This document shows positions 23,586 to 29,889 of a DNA stretch of 36,718 nt, piece by piece. How positions within the stretch are numbered: the stretch's first letter is position 1; the number at the start of each line of letters is the position of its first letter. Location of the stretch: contig CAKSLU010000014.1 of NCBI GenBank assembly GCA_934474225.1, positions 1 to 36,718 on the forward strand, in the 5' to 3' direction. Origin of the DNA: an uncultured Eubacteriales bacterium (GTDB lineage Bacteria > Bacillota > Clostridia > Oscillospirales > CAG-272). The translations under genes were made by a program, and so were the position numbers. The notes beneath the pieces are model-generated. The model made no database searches and had not been told where the DNA came from. It saw only the letters and a list, made by a program, of their open reading frames with translations.

Positions 23586-25583
23586 TTACTTTATTATAAT
23601 ATATCCGTTTGCAATATTGATGTTCACGTCGTTTAGGTTTTCGTCATATATATCTCCGTTCTTATATGAGAGCGAAACATTCAGATTCTCGCCCGGCTGT
23701 GCGCTTGGCGAGACGCTGAATTCAAGATTTAAGATTACTCCGTCGTCTGTTACCATTCCGCTCTCAGCATCCCAATTAAAGTTGCACGGATTTGCTAATT
23801 TTCCCGGTCCTGTGTATGTCAAGGAAGAAAAAGCTTCACCGGAGGTAACAGAAGTCAATGTAAGTTTTGAATTATACGACAGCGTCAAAAGAGCTCCTAA
23901 AATACCTGGATTGTTTTTAATTCTGACCGTCATATTCACAAGCTCGCCTGATTCGGCAGTGCAACTTTCTACGATAATTGTCGGATCGAGTATTTCTGTG
24001 TATGTAGCTGTAATCACCGTATCTGCAGTTATATTGTTAAACTTTTTGTCCCAGCCGGTGAAGGTATAGCCTTCGCGCACGGGGTCAGCGGGGGGCGTTG
24101 CGTCTTTGCCGTCCTCGACGGTCTCGGTCTTCAGAACGCTGCCGTCCCAGTCCTTGAAGGTTACGGTGTGCGTGGTGGGCTCCGGGTCGGGGGTCGGCGT
24201 CACCGAAACGCCGATGTAACCGACATCGGTCTTGGTGCCGTTCGAGAACTCAATCCACAGGTGAAGGTCTGCATCGACATACACGCGCGTGATGCTGACG
24301 CCTTGCGCGCCGGTGTCGCCCTTGTCGCCCTTTTCACCCTGGATGCCTTGTGCGCCGGTGTCACCCTTATCGCCTTTGTCACCCTTTTCGCCTTGGATGC
24401 CCTGCGCGCCGGTGTCGCCCTTGTCACCCTTTTCGCCCTGGATGCCTTGTGCGCCGGTGTCACCTTTATCGCCTTTGTCACCCTTTTCGCCCTGGATGCC
24501 TTGTGCGCCGGTGTCGCCCTTGTCGCCCTTGTCACCCTTTTCACCTTGGATGCCTTGTGCGCCGGTGTCGCCCTTGTCGCCCTTGTCACCCTTTTCACCC
24601 TGCGTACCGGCGGCGCTGCCGACATAGCCTGCGTCAAGCGTGCTGCCGGAAGACAGCGTGAGAATCAGATGCCCCTCGGCGTTGATTGCGGCAGCGGTAA
24701 TACCGACGCCGTCTTTACCGTCCGCGCCATCTTTCCCGTCCTTACCGTCCTTGCCGTCTGCACCGCTGGAACCGCGCGAACCCGAGGAACCTCTTTCGCC
24801 GTCGGCGCCCTTGACGACGCCTGCATTGATTTCTCTGCCGTCCGTCAGCGTGATGATCAGGCAACCCTTCGCGTCAACCTTGGCAGCGGCAATGCCGACA
24901 CCGGCAGTGCCCGCAGCGATGTTCAGCCCGGCTGCATCCGGCGTGGGCATCTCGGCAAAATCTTTCTCGGAGAATGCATCGGCAGCCATCAGCTTGCCCG
25001 CGAGGGTCAGCTTGGAGCCCTTGAGGCTGCTGAAGAGCGCCGCATAGGACACCGTGACAACATCCGCACGAAGGAAATTGTCAACCTGCACACGTGCGGG
25101 CAACAGACCGACGGCTTTTGCAAGCGCGTAGGGGTCATTCCAGGTGAAGTCCCCGCCCTCGGCATCCGAATAGCCGAGCGCGCGCAGCATAAACGTCAGA
25201 TAGGTCGTCGCCGTGGCGATATCGCTGCCGAAAAGGGTTTCGGAAACGCCGTAGGTCAGACCGTTTGCATACGCATAGCAGACATAGGGCGCTGCCCATG
25301 CCGGGACATCCGTAAAGGGATGCTTGCCGTCCGTGGCGAGCGCGTCCGCCTCCTTGCCGAGCACGCGAATCAGCATGACCAGCGCTTCCAGGCGCGTGGG
25401 CGCGCGTTCGAGGTCAAAATCCGTATCGGAGACGCCCCGGAACAGTCCGAGCGTCTTCAGCTTTGCGGCGAGTTGTTCTTCTGCTGTGATGTCTCTTGCT
25501 GCCGCGTCAACGGTCAGCATCGGGAGCGATGCGCAAAGCAAAAGCACACAACTTAAAAGTATAGCGACGAATTGTTTTTTCAT
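23586..25583 (-). CDS. S-layer-homology anchored collagen-like protein with InlB repeat and C-terminal cohesin-like domain
   Basis: The product has 665 residues. Signal peptide 1-28. S-layer-homology region about 35-200 (FTDVPAWAAPYVCYAYANGLTYGVSE is the clearest unit), expected to hold it on the cell wall. Collagen-like Gly-X-Y stretches lie at about 257-292 and 325-428, alternating with three related 30-residue modules (CLIITLTDGREINAG, HLILTLSSGSTLDAG, LHLWIEFSNGTKTDVG). An InlB-type repeat (VTFKDWDG...FTGWDKKF) follows at 469-528 and a cohesin-like domain at 530-660 (LTLSYNSKLTLTSV...GDIYDENL). The order suggests a wall-anchored stalk displaying a cohesin, which could bind the dockerin of the next gene product; this is inference. 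ATG 25583 has AGGAGG. No strong promoter faces this gene in the sequenced orientation. Confidence 0.82.
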   Translation of the reverse strand: MKKQFVAILLSCVLLLCASLPMLTVDAAARDITAEEQLAAKLKTLGLFRGVSDTDFDLERAPTRLEALVMLIRVLGKEADALATDGKHPFTDVPAWAAPYVCYAYANGLTYGVSETLFGSDIATATTYLTFMLRALGYSDAEGGDFTWNDPYALAKAVGLLPARVQVDNFLRADVVTVSYAALFSSLKGSKLTLAGKLMAADAFSEKDFAEMPTPDAAGLNIAAGTAGVGIAAAKVDAKGCLIITLTDGREINAGVVKGADGERGSSGSRGSSGADGKDGKDGKDGADGKDGVGITAAAINAEGHLILTLSSGSTLDAGYVGSAAGTQGEKGDKGDKGDTGAQGIQGEKGDKGDKGDTGAQGIQGEKGDKGDKGDTGAQGIQGEKGDKGDTGAQGIQGEKGDKGDKGDTGAQGIQGEKGDKGDTGAQGVSITRVYVDADLHLWIEFSNGTKTDVGYIGVSVTPTPDPEPTTHTVTFKDWDGSVLKTETVEDGKDATPPADPVREGYTFTGWDKKFNNITADTVITATYTEILDPTIIVESCTAESGELVNMTVRIKNNPGILGALLTLSYNSKLTLTSVTSGEAFSSLTYTGPGKLANPCNFNWDAESGMVTDDGVILNLEFSVSPSAQPGENLNVSLSYKNGDIYDENLNDVNINIANGYIIIK
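24299..24608 (-). repeat. Tandem repeats of 54 and 45 bp coding for collagen-like Gly-X-Y units
   Basis: Six consecutive units of 18, 18, 18, 15, 18 and 15 codons encode GEKGDKGDKGDTGAQGIQ, the shorter form lacking one GDK. The DNA copies are nearly identical, so the number of units can change by slippage or recombination without breaking the frame. Confidence 0.9.
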
Positions 25584-25624
25584 AGTTCCTCCTGATTTGC
25601 TTATAATATTAGGAAATATTTAAA

Positions 25625-25651
25625 ACCACATAATCAAAATTATGTGGTATT
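25625..25651 (+). repeat. Left inverted repeat of the invertible promoter (IRL)
   Basis: A 27-bp sequence whose exact reverse complement occurs at 25800-25826. Within it, arms ACCACATAAT and ATTATGTGGT flank a CAAA centre, the shape of a tyrosine recombinase core site. Confidence 0.92.
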
Positions 25652-25699
25652 TTGACAGAGAAAAACTGCAGTTTGAGAATAAATTCGGCAATATAAGCA

Positions 25700-25728
25700 T
25701 TGACAATTTCCTATTTATGTACTATACT
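25700..25728 (+). promoter_or_regulatory. Near-consensus promoter inside the invertible segment
   Basis: TTGACA (25700-25705), 17-nt spacer, TATACT (25723-25728). It currently fires rightward, into the right repeat and then antisense to the recombinase gene. Another TTGACA (25652-25657) abuts the left repeat in the same direction but has a poor -10 (GAGAAT). Confidence 0.88.
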
Positions 25729-25799
25729 GGAACAAAGAAAAACCTTGGCATGCTTTTTCATCGCTTTTTCGATTCGGAAAAGCGGCGAAAGCAAAAAAT

Positions 25800-25826
25800 A
25801 ATACCACATAATTTTGATTATGTGGT
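25800..25826 (-). repeat. Right inverted repeat of the invertible promoter (IRR)
   Basis: Exact reverse complement of 25625-25651, with the centre reading TTTG on the plus strand. Its own stem is followed by TATTTTT on the right and by TATTTTTT on the left (minus strand). It could therefore also end the recombinase transcript, or the rightward promoter transcript, as a weak terminator. Confidence 0.92.
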
Positions 25827-25831
25827 ATTTT

Positions 25832-26668
25832 TCAGCATTCAAGCAAACCCAGGTTTTCGATTTGTTGCTTGTATAGGCAGATGTTCTCCTGCGTGTAGAT
25901 GCGGGTCGTGTTGATGCTGGCGTGCCCGAGCAGGTCGGCGAGGTGGACGACATCCTTGTACAGGAGATAATGCGTGCGCGAAAACAGGTGGCGCAGATTG
26001 TGCGGGAACACCTTGCGGGGATCGACGCCCGCCGCCTTGCACAGCGATTTCATGTCGCCCCAGACATTGCTGCGGTCCAGCGGCTTGCCGCTCCGTGTCC
26101 GGAAAATCGGACCCTCTGTGATGTCCTGCTCCTTTGCATATTGCAGCAGCGCGCGGCACAGCGCCTGCGACAGCAGAATTTGCCTTGCTTTCCCCTTGTT
26201 TTGCACATCGGCTTTCCCGCGCGCGGCGGCCTCTGCCGTGATGTACTGCAATTCGGAAATGCGAATCCCCGTCGAGCATATGGCTTGCATGACGAGCCAT
26301 AATCGGCGGTTTTTTTGTTGTGCGGCGGAGAGCAGACGCTCGTATTCCGCTTTGGACAGCTCGCGCTCCTCACTGGCAAACTGCCTGCGCTGGATGCGCA
26401 GCGCTTTGACGCGGCAGTCCGACCTGCCCGCGAAAACGAAAAATGCATTCAGGGACGAGAGCGTCGCGTTTACGCTGGCGGGCGCATAGGTGCGGAGCAG
26501 CTCCGCCTTGTAGGCGAGAACCGCCTCTTTGCAGAGCGGGCGCGCGCCGAGCCGGCGGCGAAAGCGCTCTGCGTCGCGGACGTATTTCTCCACCGTTGCA
26601 GAGGCTTTTTCCGCCTGAATCAAATAGGCGCGAAAGGCTGTGCATGCTTGTTGACTGATTGGTTTCAT
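25832..26668 (-). CDS. Tyrosine recombinase (XerC/D-like), probable promoter invertase
   Basis: The 278-residue enzyme has an N-terminal SAM-like DNA-binding domain (about 5-90) and a catalytic domain (about 105-275). All active-site residues are visible: Arg136 (CSTGIRISEL), Lys158 or Lys160 (QNKGKARQI), His223 and Arg226 (FPHNLRHLFS), His249 (LLGHASINTT) and nucleophile Tyr258 (TTRIYTQ). It is shorter than typical phage integrases and lacks an arm-binding domain, as expected for simple inversion enzymes. The gene ends 5 bp from an inverted repeat, so acting on the adjacent promoter segment is the natural inference, comparable to RecV at the cwpV switch in Clostridioides difficile. ATG 26668 has AGGAGG six bases upstream. 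No other integrative-element genes are nearby. Confidence 0.9.
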   Translation of the reverse strand: MKPISQQACTAFRAYLIQAEKASATVEKYVRDAERFRRRLGARPLCKEAVLAYKAELLRTYAPASVNATLSSLNAFFVFAGRSDCRVKALRIQRRQFASEERELSKAEYERLLSAAQQKNRRLWLVMQAICSTGIRISELQYITAEAAARGKADVQNKGKARQILLSQALCRALLQYAKEQDITEGPIFRTRSGKPLDRSNVWGDMKSLCKAAGVDPRKVFPHNLRHLFSRTHYLLYKDVVHLADLLGHASINTTRIYTQENICLYKQQIENLGLLEC

Positions 26669-26725
26669 AATTTCCTCCTCTGTAAAATCGCTTTTGCGGC
26701 ACGAATCGGGCGTGCGCGCATCGCT

Positions 26726-26734
26726 ATTCTAACA
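26726..26734 (-). promoter_or_regulatory. Possible extended -10 promoter of the recombinase gene
   Basis: TGT followed by TAGAAT (26731-26726) on the minus strand, 57 bp before the ATG, with no clear -35. It lies outside the invertible segment, so recombinase expression would not depend on orientation. Confidence 0.45.
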
Positions 26735-26762
26735 CAGAGAGGGCGCCTGCGTGCAGAGACAT

Positions 26763-26803
26763 AAAAAGAGCGGGGCAGCGCATGGCGCTGTCCCGCTCTT
26801 TTT
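26763..26803 (-). terminator. Terminator after the HD hydrolase gene
   Basis: AAAAAGAGCGGG pairs with CCCGCTCTTTTT, and the stem is extended by CAGCGC/GCGCTG inside. A strong hairpin with a T-run on the minus strand, it ends the operon 13 bp after the HD gene. Confidence 0.85.
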
Positions 26804-26816
26804 CTGGCAGGGGGAT

Positions 26817-27377
26817 TCAACGGTTTTGGATTTTCTTCTCGGTTTCGTCCCGCACGACGCGGCGCAGGGCGGCGAGGTAGGGCGAGAACGCCGCCTTGTC
26901 CTCACCGTAGGTGAGGTTCAGCGCGTACTCGTTTTCCTCCCAGGAGGAAAGGTCGGATTCGTTGTGCTGGATGACCGCCTCCATGTTGTCCAGCGCCTTG
27001 TAGATGCGCGCCTCGGTCGACTTGAGGGCGAGCATCTCGCGGTAGAGCGCCGTCATTTCGGCGCGGTAGGGCTCGGGCAGAGTGTCCACCCAACGGAACA
27101 ACTGTTTTTCCTCGGTTTCTTCGTCGGCGCCAGTCTTTTTGAAAGACGGAATGTCCCCGATGAAGCATTCGCCGAGGTCGTGGATGAGGCACATCCTGAT
27201 GACCTTGTTCATGTCCGCGTCCGGGTATTCGTCCGCGATGAAATAGGCGAGCAGCGCCAGCCGCCAACTGTGCGCCGCGACGCTCTCCGGGTGTCCGTTT
27301 GCCGTCTGGCAGTGCCGGAAGGTGCCTTTCAGTTTTTCCGCCGTGTGCAGGGCGGCGAGCAGTGCTTCGGGTTGCAT
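26817..27377 (-). CDS. HD-domain hydrolase (YfbR/HD_3-like)
   Basis: The 186-residue product carries an HD metal site: HSWRLALLAYFIADEYP (first His), CLIHDLGECFIGDIPSF (the HD pair and later residues), then ETEEKQLFRWVDTLPEPYRAE and YKALDNMEAVIQHNESD (last Asp). This matches small HD phosphohydrolases, some of which are 5'-deoxynucleotidases. The real substrate is unknown. ATG 27377 is preferred over an in-frame TTG at 27383 because AAAGGA is eight bases upstream. It is the last gene of a minus-strand run of four. Confidence 0.82.
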   Translation of the reverse strand: MQPEALLAALHTAEKLKGTFRHCQTANGHPESVAAHSWRLALLAYFIADEYPDADMNKVIRMCLIHDLGECFIGDIPSFKKTGADEETEEKQLFRWVDTLPEPYRAEMTALYREMLALKSTEARIYKALDNMEAVIQHNESDLSSWEENEYALNLTYGEDKAAFSPYLAALRRVVRDETEKKIQNR

Positions 27378-27414
27378 ATCCAATTTCCTTTCTCACGAAA
27401 TTGAGTCAAATGTG

Positions 27415-28119
27415 TTATATCTGTTTCCACTTGAATGCGCGGTAGGTCTCCTCTTTCCGCTTATCCATGTACGCACGGACAAAAGGCAAATCGTTTGCCT
27501 GCAAGGCATGATGCAGCGGAATTGCCCATGACGCATTTTCGTCCCGCCAAGCGCGGTTGCAGGGAGCTGTCTGCATGGCAAAGTAGGCGTTCAGGATGGC
27601 GGCTGCCAGCGCCCATTGCTGCGTGGCAAGCAGAAAGCCGACATCTTTGTCCTGCGGCTTTTGCATATCCCATCCCTCCGCCGCGCGAACGGCTTGCATG
27701 GCTTGCATCGCCTGCTTCGGCGTTGCATTTGCCTCAAACCACGGCAGCAGAACCTTTTGCAGCACTTCAGTGCAGCGCACGGCAGCATAGGCACAGGAAT
27801 CGTCATTCGACTGCAATAGCCTTTCATCCGTGGCGAAAATGCCCGGCGCAAGCTCTTTGGAAGATTCGACAACCCATCGCTTTGTACCGTCAATCAGCGT
27901 GTGCACCTCGGCGCCTTCGTTTTTGCGGTCGTTTTCTTCATACACGGAAGACATGCAAAAGCGGATGGTGCATTGCCTGTGCAGACATAGTACGCAGAAC
28001 TGCTGCACGACATCGCCGACGATGCGATAATAATAGCGGTTTCCGATGCAGCGAAATCCGAGCGGTTGCACTAAAGGCATAAATTGTGCGTGGGTGGCGG
28101 CGTAAATCGGATTGCTCAT
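27415..28119 (-). CDS. Hypothetical protein, weakly DUF4304-like N-terminus
   Basis: The 234-residue soluble protein has no signal peptide or membrane segment. The first 80 residues (FMPLVQPLGFRCIGNRYYYRI...FCVLCLHRQ) have the look of DUF4304-type proteins: a hydrophobic helix, a GF..IGNRYY turn, then beta strands. The rest is helical, with a short repeated AMQAMQAVRAAEG segment. There are seven cysteines, many for a cytoplasmic protein of this size, but no metal-site spacing is evident. GAGGTG precedes the ATG. It lies 9 bp after the metallopeptidase gene and 37 bp before the HD gene, so it is likely co-transcribed with both. Confidence 0.6.
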   Translation of the reverse strand: MSNPIYAATHAQFMPLVQPLGFRCIGNRYYYRIVGDVVQQFCVLCLHRQCTIRFCMSSVYEENDRKNEGAEVHTLIDGTKRWVVESSKELAPGIFATDERLLQSNDDSCAYAAVRCTEVLQKVLLPWFEANATPKQAMQAMQAVRAAEGWDMQKPQDKDVGFLLATQQWALAAAILNAYFAMQTAPCNRAWRDENASWAIPLHHALQANDLPFVRAYMDKRKEETYRAFKWKQI

Positions 28120-28128
28120 GGTTTCACC

Positions 28129-28662
28129 TCAGATGTCCGCCTCGCCGGGCATTTTCAAGAGGGCACGGCGGGCGCGGTAGTCGGGGAGAACGCTCGCAAG
28201 GAGCGCGTAGAACGCGCGCGAGTGGTCAAAGTGCCGCAGGTGGCACAACTCGTGCACCACGACATATTCCCGCGCGGCGGCGGGGTAGAGCATCAGCCGC
28301 CAACTGTAGCAGATGCCCCCGTCCCTGCCGCAGGAGCCGAAGCGGCTCTTCGCCGATGTAATGCGCACGCGGCGCGGGGACAGTCCCATTTCTGCGGCAT
28401 AGCGCTCGGTCAGCGGAATCAGTTCTTCGGCGGCGCGCGCCTTGAGCGCCGCAATCTCCGCGTCGGTCAGCGCGTCAAACGCCGCCGTGCGCGCTTTCGC
28501 CGCGCGCAGCTTTTCCGTGATCCAACTCTCGTGCGCCGCGACAAATTCTTCGATGTCCGCACGGTGCGTGCCGCGCGGGGCGCGGACGATCAGATGCGCG
28601 TCGCGGCTGACTTCCAGTGCCAGCGTGCGCCGCGCGGAGAATTTCAGTTCGTAGTCGGACAC
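28129..28662 (-). CDS. YgjP-like metallopeptidase (DUF45, SprT/WLM type)
   Basis: The 177-residue protein has the zinc motif HELCH (about 138-142, VVVHELCHLRHFDHS) and the DUF45 signature RVRITSAKSRFGSCGRDGGICYSWRLMLYP. The N-terminal beta part (LEVSRDAHLIVRAPRGT) is also typical. YgjP-type proteins are predicted metal-dependent hydrolases whose physiological target is poorly known. The start is a GTG at 28662, three bases after the DUF362 stop codon. No ATG or clear ribosome site is available, so translation is probably coupled to the gene before it. Confidence 0.85.
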   Translation of the reverse strand: MSDYELKFSARRTLALEVSRDAHLIVRAPRGTHRADIEEFVAAHESWITEKLRAAKARTAAFDALTDAEIAALKARAAEELIPLTERYAAEMGLSPRRVRITSAKSRFGSCGRDGGICYSWRLMLYPAAAREYVVVHELCHLRHFDHSRAFYALLASVLPDYRARRALLKMPGEADI

Positions 28663-28665
28663 GGT

Positions 28666-29775
28666 TTATTTGACTTCGACAAGTTCGTAGTGCGACGAGC
28701 CGATGCCGATCTTCTCGCCGTGCGTAATCTGCCAGTGCCAGTCGGTGTTCGGCGACACATCGGTGAAATGGTCGCCGTGCGTGTGCTCGACCTCGTCGAG
28801 CAGCGAGCCTGCCATGACCGGCGCGCGCAGCACGGCGTCGGCGCAGGCGGCGTCGAGCGCCACGGGGTCAAACGAGGCAAACATGCCGATGTCCGGCACA
28901 ATCGGCACATCGTTCTCACTGTGGCAGTCGCAGAAGGGCGACACATCAATTACCAGCGAGATGTGGAAGTTCGGCTTGCCGTCGATGACCGCCTTGGTGT
29001 ACTCGGCGATTTTGCAGTTGAGGATCTCGCCCTTCTCGTCCATGCTCGCCTCGACCGCGTCCTTGGGACATACGCCGATGCAGCGGCCGCAGCCGACGCA
29101 TTTCGTGTGGTCGATGGTTGCCTTGCGGTTGACGATGTGGGGCGCGTCATGCGCGCAGATGCGGGCGCACGCGCCGCAGCCGATGCAGAGGTCCTGCGCC
29201 ACCGTAGGCTTGCCCGCGCTGTGCATCTCCATCTTGCCCGCGCGGCTGCCGCAGCCCATGCCGAGGTTCTTCAACGCGCCGCCGAAGCCCGCGCATTCGT
29301 GCCCCTTGAAGTGGCTGAGCGAAATGATGATGTCCGCGTCCATCACGGCATGGCCGATTTTTGCCTCTTTGACATATTCGCCGCCCGCCACCGGCACCAG
29401 CACCTCGTCCGTGCCCTTGATGCCGTCGGCAATGATGCTGTGTACGCCGGTCTGGAACGGGTTGAAGCCGTTCTCATAGGCGCTGTCGAGATGGTCGAGC
29501 GCGTTTTTGCGCCCGCCGACATAGAGCGTGTTGCAGTCGGTGAGGAACGGCTTGCCGCCCAGTTCCTTGACGATGTCGCAGACCGCCTTGGCGTAGTTGG
29601 GGCGCAGGAACGCGAGATTGCCCGGTTCGCCGAAATGGATCTTCACGGCGACATACTTCCCGGCAAAGTCGATTTTGTCAATGCCCGCCGTGCGAATCAG
29701 TCTTTGCAGTTTTTTGGGCAGCCCCTCGCCGAGTTTTGCACGCATGTTTGTAAAGTAAACCTTGGATGCTTCCAT
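28666..29775 (-). CDS. DUF362 protein with two 4Fe-4S ferredoxin motifs
   Basis: The product has 369 residues. The N-terminal and central part is DUF362 (KIHFGEPGNLAFLRPNYAKAVCD, ISLSHFKGHECAGFGGALKNLGMGCGSRAGK). Two ferredoxin motifs follow, CIGCGACARIC and CVGCGRCIGVCP, at about 195-245, each able to hold a 4Fe-4S cluster. DUF362 proteins are common in anaerobes and are thought to take part in electron transfer; the partner is not known. ATG 29775 has GAGGTG six bases upstream, and the frame beyond it runs into the promoter. It is the first gene of the four-gene unit. Confidence 0.86.
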   Translation of the reverse strand: MEASKVYFTNMRAKLGEGLPKKLQRLIRTAGIDKIDFAGKYVAVKIHFGEPGNLAFLRPNYAKAVCDIVKELGGKPFLTDCNTLYVGGRKNALDHLDSAYENGFNPFQTGVHSIIADGIKGTDEVLVPVAGGEYVKEAKIGHAVMDADIIISLSHFKGHECAGFGGALKNLGMGCGSRAGKMEMHSAGKPTVAQDLCIGCGACARICAHDAPHIVNRKATIDHTKCVGCGRCIGVCPKDAVEASMDEKGEILNCKIAEYTKAVIDGKPNFHISLVIDVSPFCDCHSENDVPIVPDIGMFASFDPVALDAACADAVLRAPVMAGSLLDEVEHTHGDHFTDVSPNTDWHWQITHGEKIGIGSSHYELVEVK

Positions 29776-29806
29776 GTCATTCACCTCATCGCAATGTTGT
29801 ACTTCG

Positions 29807-29835
29807 ATTATACAACATCCCGCCGCGTTTCGCAA
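29807..29835 (-). promoter_or_regulatory. Promoter of the DUF362 operon
   Basis: TTGCGA (29835-29830), 17 nt, TATAAT (29812-29807) on the minus strand, 32 bp before the DUF362 ATG. Confidence 0.75.
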
Positions 29836-29838
29836 CAG

Positions 29839-29868
29839 AAAAAATCCCACACAAATGTGGGATTTTTT
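29839..29868 (-). terminator. Terminator of the ABC exporter operon
   Basis: AAAAAATCCCACA and its exact complement form a 13-bp stem with a short loop, 21 bp after the stop codon of the second exporter gene, with six T on the minus strand. Confidence 0.88.
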
Positions 29869-29889
29869 CATTGGTGTGCGTTGTCCGGA

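Larger units (their letters stand above)
25625..25826. mobile_element. Invertible promoter segment (phase switch) upstream of the surface operon
   Basis: Two exact 27-bp inverted repeats flank 148 bp that carry a near-consensus promoter at 25700-25728. The surface-protein operon starts 42 bp to the left and a complete tyrosine recombinase gene ends 5 bp to the right. Recombination between the repeats would turn the promoter round. As sequenced it points right, away from the operon. After inversion the -10 would stay at 25723-25728 because it lies at the exact centre of the segment, the transcript would start near 25716, and a leader of about 133 nt would reach the ATG at 25583. Inversion itself is inferred from structure. 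Confidence 0.85.

Noticed and set aside
24299..24608. Regularly spaced repeats resembling a CRISPR array
   Set aside because: The units are contiguous, of 45 or 54 bp with no unique spacers, and code in frame for Gly-X-Y triplets.
25678..25706. Leftward promoter inside the invertible segment that would make the present orientation ON
   Set aside because: TTGTCA with TTTATT matches only 5/6 and 4/6 of the consensus hexamers and partly mirrors the strong rightward -35. It is kept only as a possible basal activity.
25832..26668. Recombinase as the integrase of a genomic island or prophage
   Set aside because: There is no tRNA attachment site, excisionase, relaxase or phage gene nearby. The inverted rather than direct repeats point to inversion.
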